This document shows positions 11,407-24,600 of a stretch of 64,000 bases of DNA, one piece after another. The position numbers and the translations under genes are program-made. Below the pieces are notes generated by a model. That model was not told the DNA's origin, did not search any database, and saw only the letters and a program-made list of their open reading frames with translations. Source of the DNA: Diplosphaera chodatii (lineage: Eukaryota > Chlorophyta > Trebouxiophyceae > Prasiolales > Stichococcaceae); NCBI GenBank assembly GCA_032358165.1, contig JAALGY010000018.1, positions 62,001 to 126,000 of the forward strand, given 5' to 3'. Numbering within the stretch: position 1 is the first letter of the stretch; every line of letters starts with the position of its first letter.

Positions 11407-12606
11407 TCATGGGAAGTACCATGCCTTGCTGTAGGGCACGGTGCCAGACCCCGAGAACGTGTTCTTGAAGTTAGTTGGCTTCCCGCATCCGGCCCTCCCA
11501 GTGCTGCCGCCACCCTGCTCCTTCGGCTTGGTGAGCGGGTTGTACCCGATCTGACCGTTGAAGGTGCTGGCCTTGTTGCCGATGAACTTGTTCGTGGACA
11601 GGAAGGGCGTCGCCTTGTTGCAGTAGGTGAAGAACACCGCCCCGCCGGTCAGCTTGGCGCGGTTGCCCTGGAAGGTGTTGAGCTGGATCTTGGGCTTGCA
11701 GCCGCCGTCCGGCGAGCCGACCTTGATGGCGCCGCCAAAGCCCTGGCTGACGTTGTTGATGAAGCGGTTCTCTGAGAATGTCGACACGCGGTTGGTGCGG
11801 CAGTAGTCGTGGAAGATGGCGCCGCCGAAGTCGCCGTAGTTGATGACGGAGTTGCTCTGGAAGGTGCACTGCTGCACATTGGCGGCCGCGCCGGCTGTGA
11901 CCATCATTGCGCCCGCCAGGTGGCCCCTGTTGGACACGAAGCTCGATCGGGTCATGATGAGCGTGGCTTCCTCTGTGACATAAATGCCGCCAGTGTGGCA
12001 CCGGTTCTTGTCGGTGCAGACGTTGCCAGTCCACTTGCTGTTGGTGACGGACACCTTGCTGCGGGACACCGCGAGCGTGGGGAAGCGCACGCCAACGTTG
12101 TTGTCGAAGTTGAAGCCGTTGAACGTTGCGGTGGTGCCCTGCTCGATGACGATGGCGGCCCAGTCGACCAGTGACAGGCGGCGGGCGTAGCCGTTGAGCT
12201 TGAGGGGCCCAGCGCCGACCAGGAACAGGCATGGCTCCACGTTTCCGGGGCCCAGGAAGTTGGGCTCATTTGGCAGCTGCAATTTCACATTGATGAACTG
12301 CCTCGGGTTCCTCTGGGCGTAAGTGACCCACGGCTTGCCGGCGAAGAAGGTTGGCTTGCGGCCGGTACACTTGATGTAGGCGCTGCCCAGGCCGTAGCGC
12401 TTGCCGGTGCCAATCACGCGAATGATGCAGTTGGCCGCAGGCGTGGCCTTGAGGGACCGCCCGTGTGTCGCCTCGAGTGACGTGTCCTCCTTGAACCACG
12501 TCGGCTTTGGCATTTCATAGCGTTGGAAGTCGGCGCTACTGTAGGCTGCCACAGCAAGCGCAAGCGCCATCCATACGGCACCTGTCAGCAAAGCTGCTGC
12601 TGCCAT
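11407..12606 (-). CDS. Secreted right-handed beta-helix (Pmp/pectin-lyase-like) protein, intronless
   Basis: A single uninterrupted ORF of 399 residues when started at the methionine at 12606, which is followed directly by a signal peptide (AAAALLTGAVWMALALAVAA). A start 22 codons upstream (12672) is open but would bury the signal. The mature part has repeated short strands of the chlamydial Pmp / parallel beta-helix kind: TNSKWTGN, TRSSFVSN, QQCTFQSN, FGGAIFHD, ENRFINN, FGGAIKVG, LNTFQGN and TGGAVFF. Cysteines are spread through it (CIIR, VCTDKNRCH, FHDYCRTN, DGGCKP, FTYCNK), suggesting disulfides in an extracellular fold. No catalytic residues are evident. It is the only gene in the window without introns. 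The role is unknown; cell-surface or wall binding is inference. Confidence 0.85.
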   Translation of the reverse strand: MAAAALLTGAVWMALALAVAAYSSADFQRYEMPKPTWFKEDTSLEATHGRSLKATPAANCIIRVIGTGKRYGLGSAYIKCTGRKPTFFAGKPWVTYAQRNPRQFINVKLQLPNEPNFLGPGNVEPCLFLVGAGPLKLNGYARRLSLVDWAAIVIEQGTTATFNGFNFDNNVGVRFPTLAVSRSKVSVTNSKWTGNVCTDKNRCHTGGIYVTEEATLIMTRSSFVSNRGHLAGAMMVTAGAAANVQQCTFQSNSVINYGDFGGAIFHDYCRTNRVSTFSENRFINNVSQGFGGAIKVGSPDGGCKPKIQLNTFQGNRAKLTGGAVFFTYCNKATPFLSTNKFIGNKASTFNGQIGYNPLTKPKEQGGGSTGRAGCGKPTNFKNTFSGSGTVPYSKAWYFP

Positions 12607-13606
12607 GTTGTGCGTCGGTCCTGTGCCGCTTGCTGCACGTCGTGCTGTGAGCTGCGCCGCGCGTGGATCCAAACTTGTTGCCTGTTCGGTAGCAACTGTG
12701 CGAACACAACACAGGCTTCTTGCACTGGATGTGGCGCGTTATGTTAGGAGTGTAAGCTCGAGGCTGTGCTTGTCACTCTGCGGAAGTTGGGGCGAAGACT
12801 GAGGCGCTTACCGAATGCGGCACACCGTATGAGCCCGCCGGAGCCAGGGCGGAACCTGCGGGGGTACCGATTTGTCAACCCCCTGCGGCGCGATATGCCG
12901 GTGCAGCCATGCAATCAGGCGATTCTGGGGCGCGATTGCTAGCAAATAATTCTCTGATTGTGCAATCTGTGATCGCGGTGCAGGGAACACAGGGGTGCGC
13001 GTGTTGGCGCGCAGCTGGCTGTGCGTTCAGTACCACAGCTGGCCACCTGGCAACAAATATCAGCACTACGTACATGGCAGACGGGCACGATGCACTTATA
13101 ATCTCACTGTGAGGTTAACAGCCGCATGGACGGGTGCAGCAGCATGTAGCCCACGAGGTAGGGCAGGTGGGGTTGCTGCATCAGCTGCTGTGCTGCGGCG
13201 CATCTCCTGCAAGGCTTGCCTGTACCGCAACCAACTGCCAGCTATGCACAACGCACAGCACCTGGTATGGCTGTCAGCCTGCTAGGACACAGAAGCTTGC
13301 AAACCAACACTGACCCGAGAGCACCATCTAACACAACAGCAGCTGAACTGAAGGGCCTCTGAGGGTCTGCCGCCCAGCTGAGCTATCTCCCGATCAAACA
13401 CCCTACATCTGCACAGCACCGCTCTGACACATGTGCTGTGGACACACAGCATTGACAGCAGCCAAGTGGGCTCACGGGCTTCTATCTGTTGGCCTGCAGT
13501 GAAGTGTGTTCGCAGCTTCTGCCGCTCAAGGGGGTGCCAGCCAGCACGCCGCTGCCTCCACCCGCAGACTGGCAATCGGGTGAGGCGGTGAGGAGGTTCT
13601 TGACAT
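12607..13606. other. Intergenic region between beta-helix gene and NAF1 3' end
   Basis: It should hold the 5' UTR and promoter of the beta-helix gene and the 3' UTR of NAF1. No exon with splice sites and GC-rich third positions is visible on either strand. Confidence 0.45.
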
Positions 13607-16600
13607 CTAGCGCATGCCGGAGGAATACAGCGACGAAGGCGCGGGCGGCCGCTGCTGCTGCTGCTGCGCCGTCGCTGCAGCAGGCAGCGTCAGCGGCACC
13701 CCGGGCAGCACCTGCAGCCGGCAAAACGACGCTCATGCCTGTTGCTGGTGCTGCAGGCGGCTTCACCTGTTATACTCAGTGCATTTGGGAGGCGATGCTC
13801 TGTGGCATGGTGGGAGGTCGTGCTGCCGGACTGCCACCCTGAGCACTACACATGAATGCTCTGGTTGCCAGGACTCACCATCGCGGGCTGGCCGCTCGGC
13901 AGCAGCACCGGCTGGAAGCCGCCCGACGGCTGCTGCGGCTGCGGCTGCTGCCGATGCTGTGGTGGCTGCATCGGAGGCACCGGCAGCTGAGACTGCTGCC
14001 ACTGGCGCGGGCCCGCCTCAAGGATGGCGCCCTGGAAGGCCCCAGGCGGGACGCCGGCTGGGCCCATGCTGCCGATGGGCACCAGCTGCATGCCGGGCGG
14101 CACCTGCATTGGAAGAGCGGCACATCCTGTGATGTGGCAGGCCGCAGGCTGCCAGTGTTGCCATCGACGAAGGTGTATCAGCCCGACAAGCATGGTGGCC
14201 AGCTGGCGCATGGTGCTGGGAGGCGCGATAGGGTTTACCACAGTGCAAGCGATCATGCTGTTTGGGCCCATCGGCAGACACAGCGCTCGCGGAGGCCGCA
14301 CCAACCTGAAAGTGCTGTGTGGGGCTGCCAAAGCCCGGCTGCTGCGGAGGATAGCTGCTGAGCTGCGGCTGCCCGCTAAAAGGCGGCGGCTGCGGCTGCT
14401 GCTGGTGGCCAGGCGGCGGGCCCGCGGTCTGCTGCCCGCTCCACTGCTGCTGGCCGTCAGCGTACGGGGGCCGCGGCGGCGGCCGCTGCTGCCGCCCGCC
14501 GCTGAACTGCTGGTGGTGGTACTGTACTCCCGTACTGCCAAACCGCTGCTGCTGCTGCTGCTGCTGCCCGCCGGGGGGCCAGGGAGGGGGTCCGGACTCG
14601 AAGGCTGGGCTGCTGCCGCCAAAGCCGCCGCCGCCGCTGCGCGGCAAAAATGCGCTGCCTCTGCCGCCGCCGCCGCTGCCGCCGTGCTGCTGCCAGCGGC
14701 CGCGGCCACTGCCGCCGCCCCGCCCTGCGGCTACCAGGGCGCGTGGAGCTTGGACAGGGTGCAACGGTTGTGAATTCGAACCCTGTCATGTGAACGAGTG
14801 TGCACAATCTGCATGTGCCACAGTGGCAACAGACCATGCACTGAGAGCCAACAGCAGGCTTTCTGTGCATGTGCAGCTGCTGACGCCCAGCAATGGGCCA
14901 TGCGAGTGTCCAGCTGCACAGCTGTGCAGCTTTCGCCGCTGCCATCGGCAGCCGCAGCACTACAAGAGGCTGCCGAGACGGATGGCAGGCCACTGCAGGC
15001 CCAAGAGACTTGGTTACCACTGCGTACCTCTGCCGCCAGGCGCGCCGCCGCCGCTGCCGCCGCCGCCGCCCCGGCCGCCGGGCTTTGCAGGCCGGCTGCT
15101 GCCTACCATCGCAGCGCCGCCCTCCGCCGCCCGCTTGCCCTGCTGCCGCAGCCACTCCTGCTCCTGAAGGCAGGTCACCCACCAGTACAACCTTCAGGTC
15201 CACCACGCGACGGCAGCGGTCATACAGGAACGCAAGTGCAGACGACAGACAGCCATCAGACTGCAGCTGTCAGGGCCCGTTTCAGTGTTTCATGATATAT
15301 TCGTGCCACACCTGCTCGTCGTCCGAGAAGGCGACCTCGTCGTCTTCCGCCTGCTCCGCATGGGCCGCCGGCAGCTCCTGCACGTGACACGGGCATGTGA
15401 GACGGCTCGCAAGTGGGGCAACCGGCGATGGCGCCTCAACAGCTGAGCCCCAGGGTTGGCAGGCCAAGCTGCGGGACCCTACAAGACCGCGATGCTACAC
15501 ACCCCTCCTGATGTGCACCCACACCAAGCACACCAGCTGCTGTCCCCAGCAGTTGCAGTGCAATGCCACACAAACGAGCACCACATCACACAGCCAGAAA
15601 CCCCCAATCCCACCCAACATAGAACGTACCGGGCGCTGCGCCTCGGCGGCATTCACGAACACGGCGCGCTGCTGCACCGCGTGCACCGCCGCGCCAACCG
15701 CCACGACGTCCTCCAGCTGCCCCGGCCCGGCGTACCGCAGCGCGTACAGCGGCTTGGTCACCGGCCCAAACACCTGCTCGGCATAGCGCAGCATGCTGGT
15801 CAGTGGCTGCCTGGCAGTTGAAATGCCGGCCCCCGGTGCTGCGACATGTGGGTTGATGTGGTGAAAGGGCCTCATCAAGCCACCTCACGTGTGTGCAGCA
15901 TGCTTCAATCGCCAGTATCACGACCGCAGGGCACCAGTCCAAAGGTGGAGGAGCTCCACATCATGTGCAGGACCCAGATCTGAATGCGTGACCCAATCCC
16001 AAATGCGCACCTCCTCCACGCGGCCCAGCGGCGTGCGGTCCGCGAGGCACAGCACCGACTCGATGTCCAGCGCCCGCGTCAGCTCCTTTGCCTGAAAGGA
16101 GGAGCAGATTGCCTTTCAAGGGGTGCCAATCGGGGCTTAGGGCAGCTTGGCACGAACTACGGCTGGGCAAGGGCTGTCAGGATGCCTTCATGCATGGTCC
16201 AGCCGGTGCGGATGTCAGCCACAGGGCGCGCCATGGTCTGGTCTTCGGGAGTGAGGATGCATGCAGCTCCTGCGGTCCCGGATCCCACCTGCACGACCAG
16301 CATGCCCTCGACGACGGCGGAGACGCTGCCAATGGGCAGCAGCGGCTCGGCGGGGTCGATGACGATTGCCTCGGCGGCTGGAAGCGGCGGAAGCACCTCT
16401 GGGTCCAGGGCCGGCCCTGCCGCATCCTCCTCATCGCTCGCGCCCGCGATCATCTTCTCCAGCACTACCTGCGGAATCAAATGTGCCCTTAGATGTGTGC
16501 CGAGTGAGAGACCGTACAGGAAACGCTGTACAGTCAGCGCCAGTGTTCTGCGTCCTGTGCTCAGCATGCCGCTCAGCAGAGGCCAAAGCTCTGGGCGGCG

Positions 16601-17876
16601 TCCAGCAGTTGCCGCCGTGTGCTCGAGCACAGCTGCAGTGTTATCCAAGCGCTAGGTATATCTAGGTGTGTACGTGTTCCTGTACCTGCCTCTGGAAAAG
16701 GTGTCCCTAGACCCTGTAACCCGGGCCGCCACAGACGCCGCACCTGCATGTCTTCCGGCTCATCGTCATCCGAGGAGACACCATTGACGGCGCCGCTGCT
16801 TTTGCCACTGGGAAGCTTCAGCGCCTGCATGCCCTGCAGCGGCGCGCCACTGCCTGACGCTTCCTCCCGCTGCACCACCTGCAGCGTGACCCGCACGGCG
16901 CCGCCCTGTGCCCCAGGCATGAAGCGGCTGTTTTCCCACGGTTTTCCAACCAGCTGCCCACTGAGACTCATGTCTGGAGATGCAGATAACGGCTGGGGCA
17001 GCTGACCCTGAGCGCCGTGCCATGCAGCTGAGGTTGGCTTCCGATGACACTGCTGAGCGGCACACCTCGGGCGTCAGGGTGACCGCCACATGTGCGATGC
17101 TGTCCATCGTGCTGCCATCGCCGCCAGTGGCGGCGGCAGATGCGACCATGTCCATCTCTGCATCGGTGTCCTGCGAACAGCAGCATCGCCATCTCGTGAT
17201 GCATGTGTGGACCAAGTGCGTGGTTCTGCCTTGGGCTGTCCTTCGGATGCATGTGTCGTGAAGCTACCATGATGTGCAGATGGCAGTTCGGAACAGCAGC
17301 AAGGCTGCACCTCTTCCGAGCTGGTGTCGTCCGCCGTCGCCCTGGCCCTGAGCTGTGCGATGCGCGCCGCATCATACTGGCTCACCTGCAGGGTGATAAG
17401 AAAGAACTGCATGTGACACCGCCTCGCAACCCGATGATGCAGCGGCAGGCAGCCCTGCTGCTGCGCGGGCCAGAATACTGGCACAGGATGAAAGCGTTGG
17501 CGCTGAGCCCCGCTCGCAAAGGTGTCTCGAGATAGATGCTGCATGCATGCAAACCTGGCTCTGGTATGCTGGGTCGGCCATGGCAGCGTGTGCCGCCGCC
17601 GCCGCGACCTCCAGGTCGTCCACCGATGGCAGCTCGCCGTTGTCGTGGTACTCCTCATGATCCGATTGACGGACTGCACGACATACATGAATTCATTGTT
17701 GCGCAGCAGGCCGCTTTGGACCAGGCACATGCATGCATGTGACCACGGCAGCGTCAGTGGCCGCAGCAACGGGTGATCCGCCCACCTCGCGGCGCCAGGT
17801 GCTGCTGCCGGCCGTTGTGCTGTGGGCGACCGTGCTGCTGGCGCTGCTGCTGCCAGTGGCTGCGCCCGAAGGCCAT
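13607..17876 (-). CDS. NAF1: H/ACA snoRNP assembly factor NAF1
   Basis: Nuclear assembly factor for H/ACA snoRNPs and telomerase RNP, binding dyskerin/Cbf5 before Gar1 replaces it. Thirteen predicted exons (17786-17876, 17555-17673, 17311-17385, 17066-17170, 16744-16953, 16289-16468, 16011-16091, 15630-15773, 15312-15377, 15028-15163, 14306-14724, 13879-14103, 13607-13711) give 651 codons, with all phases agreeing. The Gar1/Naf1 beta-barrel is plain: LLPIGSVSAVVEGMLVVQ, then LDIESVLCLADRTPLGRVEE, then VFGPVTKPLYALRYAG. An acidic stretch (VSSDDDEPEDMQ) precedes it and another (AEDDEVAFSDDEQ) follows. The C-terminal third is Gly/Arg-rich and then Pro/Gln-rich with a polyglutamine run, as in fungal and animal NAF1. 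The first exon is also Gln-rich. Start at 17876 chosen because its donor phase fits exon 2. Confidence 0.88.
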
Positions 17877-18663
17877 CGCGCTGGTGTTACCGCCTCCTTA
17901 TTGGTGTCGGAGGTCGTGCAAGAGCTGGCGGCCTATCAAAGGTGATTGTGAGTACGCTGCAAAGTCTGACAAGATCAGCGGAACTGATCACAATGATTTC
18001 AGCAGAGCAAGCTCAACATGTTCGCGGACGTTGCTCTAAACATGATATCAGCCTGCGGGATGGTCGCCATGCAAAAGCTTCAGCAATCAGCACGGCAGCA
18101 GCCGACCCACTGCAAGCAAGTACACCAGTATATTGTCTATTGCACCAGAGCAGTAATGGCGCGAAAGGCTGATGCACCTTGTGCCGCTGTTACGAGCTAC
18201 TATGCATACTGGATTGGCGAAACTTGAGTGGCGCACCTATTGGTGGTAACCTTTCAGATGCAAGTTCCTTCTGCTGAGGTCCTGAGGGCACTGTCACAGC
18301 CTCACTGCCGTTCATTCAACATTACCCGTCAAACCACAAACTCATGCAACTTGTGTTGTTTCGGATATAACCCTGGCCTGATTGAGGTTCTGACCCGCTC
18401 CTGATCAGCCGCTGCCAACCTGCTAGCTGCAGTTGGATACACACAAGGAGCCGCTGCAGTGCTCTGCATGCTGTCCTCCACCCACTGGGTTGCCGGCAAG
18501 CCCGCAAATGTTTTCCCACACGTCCCTTCACCCAGGCAGCACCGCAGCCTGTCTGCACACTTCCACAAATGCGCATCAAGGTGCATCCATCCCCCATGAC
18601 GGCCACTGCCGAGCCCGCTGCTGAGGCCCGGCAATCGGCATCTGCGGCTTCCTGCTGCCGCCC
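17877..18663. other. Intergenic region between NAF1 start and the PMS gene 3' end
   Basis: About 790 bases on the promoter side of NAF1 and the 3' side of the mismatch-repair gene. No coding exon or RNA gene is supported; the sequence is more AT-rich than the neighbouring exons. Confidence 0.45.
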
Positions 18664-21600
18664 TCATGCCAGCCCGGTGCGCAGCAGCTTCATGGTGGGC
18701 CGCCCATGGGGGCACTGCCAGGGGGACTCAAGATCGGCGAGGTGGTCCACCACCCGCCGCATCTGCCGCTTGTCGAGCGCGGTGCCGATCATGATGCTGG
18801 AGCGGCATGCGCGACTCGCCAGCATCTTGCGCACCCTGCAGGTGCAACGACCAGGTGGATGCACGGGGAAGCCTGATCAGCTGTGACGCTGCAGCCATGG
18901 GAACAGGCCAGCACGCACCCTATCTAAAGCGTCTGCTGTTTGACATCGGCAGGTTGACAGACACCTCTGGACACCAACAGGCAGGGCGGAGGACGCTGCT
19001 CAGGTGCACAGCTGCCTGCTCATGGGGCTTGCAGCTGGAGCTGTAAGCACACGTCTGCACAGCACGAGCATGCAGTGGATGACTGGCCGCAGGCATGCCG
19101 GAACTGCTCGCAAGCGGCGCTGCCCCCGCCAGGATTGCTACACTTGGCGTCCAGCCCGGGCTGCATCCTGCCTATCACCACCTCGCCCGATGATGCTGGA
19201 TGTGACGTCGGCGGGTGGCACCCTCCGCCGCTGCCCTCAACACTGAAGCATGACAACACCCTGGTGCCTGAACCCTACCCGCACCTGGACGGCCGCACGA
19301 TGGCGGAGGTGATGTCGGCGACCGGGCGCTCTGGCCGCTGTCCTAAACCCTGAAGCGCCACAACACCCTGGTGCCTGAACCCTACCCGCACCTGGACGGC
19401 CGCACGACGGCGGAGGTGATGTCCGCGGCCGGTGCTCTGGCCGCGCCCACCGCCATCTCCGCCCCCGTGCCCTCCTCCAGCAGCGCGAGCAGCTCCTTCG
19501 CGTCCGCCGCGCCGAAGGTGATCTGTGGGGGCCAAACATAGGTGGGCGCACCTCAGAGCCACTTTCGTTCGTGGTCATTTTGACAAAGTGGTGGACATCC
19601 ACCGTCCGCAGGCAGCAGGCTCAGCAGCAGCACCAAGGGGTTGCTGTACCAGAAGGAAGCCAAAGCCCCAAAGAACAGCATCACCTTTTGGCTGAGGGGC
19701 ACGGCCGACAGCATGAGGCGGCCGTCACCGCCCTCCACAAAGTCGAAGCCGTTCTTCTGGAACACCTTCAGATGGTCCCTGCGGATGCCGACACACAGCA
19801 CTTTCAACCCTGTTGGTGCTGCACACCCACATGCCTTGGCCTCAGTACTGCAGCACCCGGTTGTCATGACACCCTTCAGCTGCAGAAAGGTGGCTGATGA
19901 ACCAGCGGGTCGGCAAATGTTGTCAAGGCATACCGCAGCGCGAGGTCCTCCATGGGCGACAGGTGCAGCTGCTGCGGACACACCAGCGGCTGCCGGTTCA
20001 GTACCGTGGTGGCCTGCAGCGTGAGGGGGGCCACAGAAACGTGACGTTGGGGTGTGCGGGTGAAGCCGAAGTCACAGTGATTAGAGCATGCACATGGCCT
20101 CGTGCATGCTGCAGCGCATGCACTCTTGACAAGGGTCTGAGATCAGCCACGCCTGACTGCCAAGCCCTGCAGTTCATCAGCTGCAGCCATGAGCGTACCG
20201 TAAGGCGCTCGAAGTTGTACTTCTCGTCGGCCGCGTGCTGGTCGATGATGTACAGGTCGCCGCCCAGGGTGCACAGTATGAAGCCCACATTGAATTGGCC
20301 GATGACCTGCAGCGACGGCGCGAGTGTCACGTTGAGCTGACGGTCATCTGAACTCGTTGTCAGGTGAACACCTTTCCAGGGAGAGCAGCACCCAGGAGGC
20401 TTGGCCGGGGCCCTGATCATGGGCAGGGGCATCAGCGTCACCAGGGTACCTGGTGGCAGACTGACCACGATGGGCAGACCGCAGTCAGAGAGTGCACAAG
20501 CGCTGACGCATGCAGTCGTGCGAACCCTGCCGTGTACAGCGGAGGCACGCCCGAGCAGCTGCACCAACTGTAGGACATGGCTTACCTCCATCCGTCGGAA
20601 GTCTTCCTTTTTGAAGACACGCTCCAGCACGGCGGCGGCCGCAGCCTCTGCCTCTTCCCGAGCGGTGCCGCTGGCAGCGGCGGATGCCTGGTCGCACAGA
20701 ACTAGTTGGAAATGCACCATGTACAGACCGTCCAGACCGTCTGGAGGTGACCATCAACACGCGATTGAACGACAAGGCTCTGCAGATGCAAAGTGCTGAA
20801 CGGCGTGCCGGCTCTGATCAACTGATGGATTGATACCCGGCCGCTGAGCTGTCGCTGGTGCAGCCTTGAGCTAGGACGCAGTCACACCCAGCATGTCCTG
20901 GGGTCCAGCACGCAGCCGCACCTCCAGCGAAGCAGCTGCCAGCCTCGGCGCCGCCCCTGCCTCTGCACCTCCTTCCGCTGCTGCCCCTGCAGCCTGCGGC
21001 TGCGCCCTCTTGGCCTCTGCCTCGAGCTTCATGCTGGCAAACTCCGCCTGCGCAGCCACAACAGGCTGACGTCAGCAACCCCAGGCCTCCTCAGCAGTGG
21101 TCATATAGCCATGTATGTGCCGCTGTGTGACGCAGCCATGGCCACCCACACCCACCAGCTGACAGCAGGCTTCGAATCATCAGCAGAAGCCCTCTGACAC
21201 ATCGCTCAGACCTGTCACGGCTGATTGTCAAAAGGTATCTGTGGGTGGTGCCAAAGGACAGGATGGAGCCCGCACACACCTCCCAGTCGACGGACCACAC
21301 GACGTCGGGTTGCCCCGCGCCCGGGCCGCCCCCCGCCGGCGTCGCCCGATCCCTTGCCTCGCCACCGCCGTGCCCCGCCGACGCGGCGCCAGCAGACGCT
21401 GGACTACCGGTCCGCTGCCCACCCGCGGCCCCGTCGCCGCCGCCGCCGCCGCTGCCGGTGGGCGCGCCTGATCCGGCGAGGGGCTGTGCGTTGGAAGCGT
21501 CCTCGGGGCCCAGGTCGCCAATGCCGCTGCCGGAGTCGTCCCACGGCATTGCCGCCTGCCGGTCACACATCATCCGGGCTGATCCTTTTGTCACATTTCG

Positions 21601-24600
21601 CAGGCAGGGACGCTGCTCAATGAGCAGTTGTGGAGGCAAACTGTCTGCTCAACAGGTGCTATAGAATGTATCCTTATATCCAGCTCACACCTTGATGGGC
21701 TGATCGTCCCATTCCATGTTGTCCGGTGCGCCTGTTGCTGATTGCTGCCGTGCGATGCCGCCGCTGGCTGTCGCCGCCTGGTCTGCGGGCTCCGCTGCTG
21801 CTGCTGCGCCGCGTGCGGCTGGGCTGCCTGGAGGCGTTAACGGCAGCCGCTGTGCTGCGGACTCAAGCTGAGGCTGCTTGCCAGCAGGCTCGTCCATAGG
21901 CTGTTCACTGCCATTGTCGCTGCGGTAGCCGTTAGTCATGGCGGTGCTGGCTCCAGAGCCATCGCCAATATGGTCATTGCCTGCTGGGTCATTGACGACA
22001 TCCTCGTGCAGATCACCCGCTAACCTGTTGTGTAGTTGCGGCCCTGTCGTCGCATCAGCATCACCTGGCGGAGCAGCAACAGCAGCTCGGCACCACCACT
22101 GAAAAGCTGCAATGTCACGTTCTACTAATTTCGCGGCTTTGCCGGTCTCATACTGCGGCTAGCGCCACGGGGAGGCAGTTCAGCCGTGCACATGTTGCAG
22201 CCGTCTTGCGCCGCTTCGGATCTGCTGCCGTCTGCATGACGCTGTGGATGCAGGGCGTGTGGTGCCTGACTCTAAGACCCTTATCAGCGAGCTTTCGAAT
22301 CGGCAGCGAAAGGGCGTCACCTGCTGGTTCCTGCTTGATGGACTGCAGGAATGCCCCCATGGAGCGCTGCTTCCGGCGGGCGGGTGCCGGCTCCGGCGGC
22401 AGAGCCCCTACAGCAGGGACAACTCCTGCGTCAATAAGCGCCCGGGCGCAACAGGCCGTGCTCCTAGCTGTCCGAGGTCAAGCAAGGCCATCGACTCCTC
22501 AGGCAAAGCTCAGCGGCATGTCCGGCGTATGCTTGAGGCATGAAGCGGGTGAGCATGAATATTGGGTGTGATGCTAGCCGCCAGCTGGCACCACAAAACA
22601 CGAAACAAGCTTGGCGTCTCGACCTCAGGACATCATCGGCACCTGCTGTGGCTGCGCTGGCGCCCTTGGGCAGGAACGCTGTGAAGGGCCGCGGCGGCGG
22701 CGGCCTCCGCTGCACCTCAGGCTCTAATTTCACCACAGGTCGTGTCGGGCCACCGAGGCTGAAGCGCGCGAGGCCTGCGCCGGTCTCGGCTGGAGTTTCA
22801 GCTGCCCGGCTCTGCAGGCCCGCGGCCGTGAGGACGGATTCAGGCTGCCTGCCGCCGCCGCTGCGGCCGCGAGCTGCGCCAGCCCCGGCCTCCGCCTTAG
22901 ACGCTTCCAACCCCAGTTCGCCACTCTGTGCTCTGCCGGGGTGGCCATCCGACCGAGCCATCGCCTGCCACTGGGCTGCCGGCTCTGCTGCTGGTTTGCC
23001 GCTGTCGCCGGATTGCTGCTTGGCAGCAGCCCACGGCGGCAGCGGCGGCGATGCCGCCCTGTGGACCCCATCGCCTCCTTCTGCTGCATCATCCGCTGTG
23101 AAGGTGGCCGCGGCATCCTCTGCAGCAGCGGCTGACGGCTGGGCGGAGGCCGGCAGGAAGCGTGAAAAGGCGCCCGCTGCAGGGCTGCCGCCGCTGCGCT
23201 TCCGCGGCACCTGCCGAACCAAGCGGCGGGCACATGTCTGGGTCATACTGAATGATTGCGCACAAGTCGCCCTGGCCATACGCATACCTTTTGTTGCATA
23301 CTGTTCACAGATGGAAACATGTGGCGCTGGATACTGCAAGGCGTGCCGAGTATGAGATTCATGAGTCTGGGCCGGTGCCATGTCAGACAGAAAGGGAATG
23401 AAGCTGACCGCATCCGAAGCCGCCCCGGAAGCCCTGCGCTTCTGCGCCTGGCTGCCCGACAGCTGCTGCGACTGGAAGGTCTCCGCGCCGGGATCCCACA
23501 CCTCCTGCAGTGCCTGCAGGGACGCGATCCTACGCGTCACTGGTCTGTTACGCTACGCATTCCCTATTCACTCTGGTTGACACAGGCGCAAAGTTCTCAA
23601 GGGTTGCTTCAGGTTCGGAAGGCTGCGTAGGGCATTCACACTGGTGTTGCCAGACACCACCGGGCTATAAGGCAAACAGTCTGGGATATCTGTGAGATGC
23701 CTCCCAAGGGAAAGTCAACTGCCTGACACCCTGCGACGCACCTGCTTGAGCGCATCGAGGATAGCCTTCTCGCTGTGCAGCATGACCTTGCGCTTGTCCG
23801 GCGTCACATTCACATCGTATCTACACCCACCCAGTGTCGATTGTATTGGCCACTCTATCAAATCGTCTCCGTTCGACAATCAGCAGGCAAAGCAGGCGGT
23901 ATTGGGTGTGTGCGCGCATGAGAGCACCGGCATGCAACCAACAGCAGCCTCACGTGTCGGTCGGGACGACAATGTTGAGGATGGCCACAGGCTTGGCCGC
24001 ATTCGCTGCAGGGCTGCACAGCGACCTGCGGAACAGGAGCAGCGCATTTGCAGTCAGATCACAGGCGTGTATCAGTCACAGCTGCTCTCAAGGCAGATCC
24101 AGTAGGAAAGGCAAAGCATGGGTGGAGTGGCAGGTGGGGAGCACATTCTGAGGAAGGGCACAGATGACGCCTTGTGCTCATGGACGCAGCTGATGAGACT
24201 CTCAACCTCCACCCATGCCTGACGCTCAGATGCTGCTGTGTAGTCTGATACCCACCTGTACGACTCGTTGAGCAGGCGCGTTGCTTTGGGCACGTCCACG
24301 GGCCGACCGTTGAGGTAGAAGTACTGGCGGTCGCCGCCGGCGCGGCCAAAACTGCGGCCCGGCCTCGATACCATCCTGTCGTCGCAAAGTGCAGGGCTCA
24401 GCCGTCTAAACACGGGACCCATCTCTGTGGTTGGGGTGCCACAGCATACCTGTGACAGCAAAGGGGGACTAGAGGCCAGCATCTATCACAAACGGCTTGT
24501 CACTGTCACTGTCAGTGCAGCACCTGTTGCCATGATGCACCATTGGGAACACACATGTGCCAGCACATTCGGCATAGCAGTGAGGAGGCCACTCGACTGA

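Noticed and set aside
12176..12606. Upstream start (12672) for the beta-helix gene
   Set aside because: It would put 22 polar residues before the signal peptide; the methionine at 12606 gives a normal secretion signal.
13852..14773. Long plus-strand ORFs opposite the NAF1 C-terminal exons
   Set aside because: Mirror frames of a GC-rich, polyQ/RGG-coding exon; no motif and no matching splice sites.
14750..14800. Possible tRNA from a B-box-like GGTTCGAATTC on the minus strand
   Set aside because: No A-box at the right distance and no cloverleaf can be drawn.
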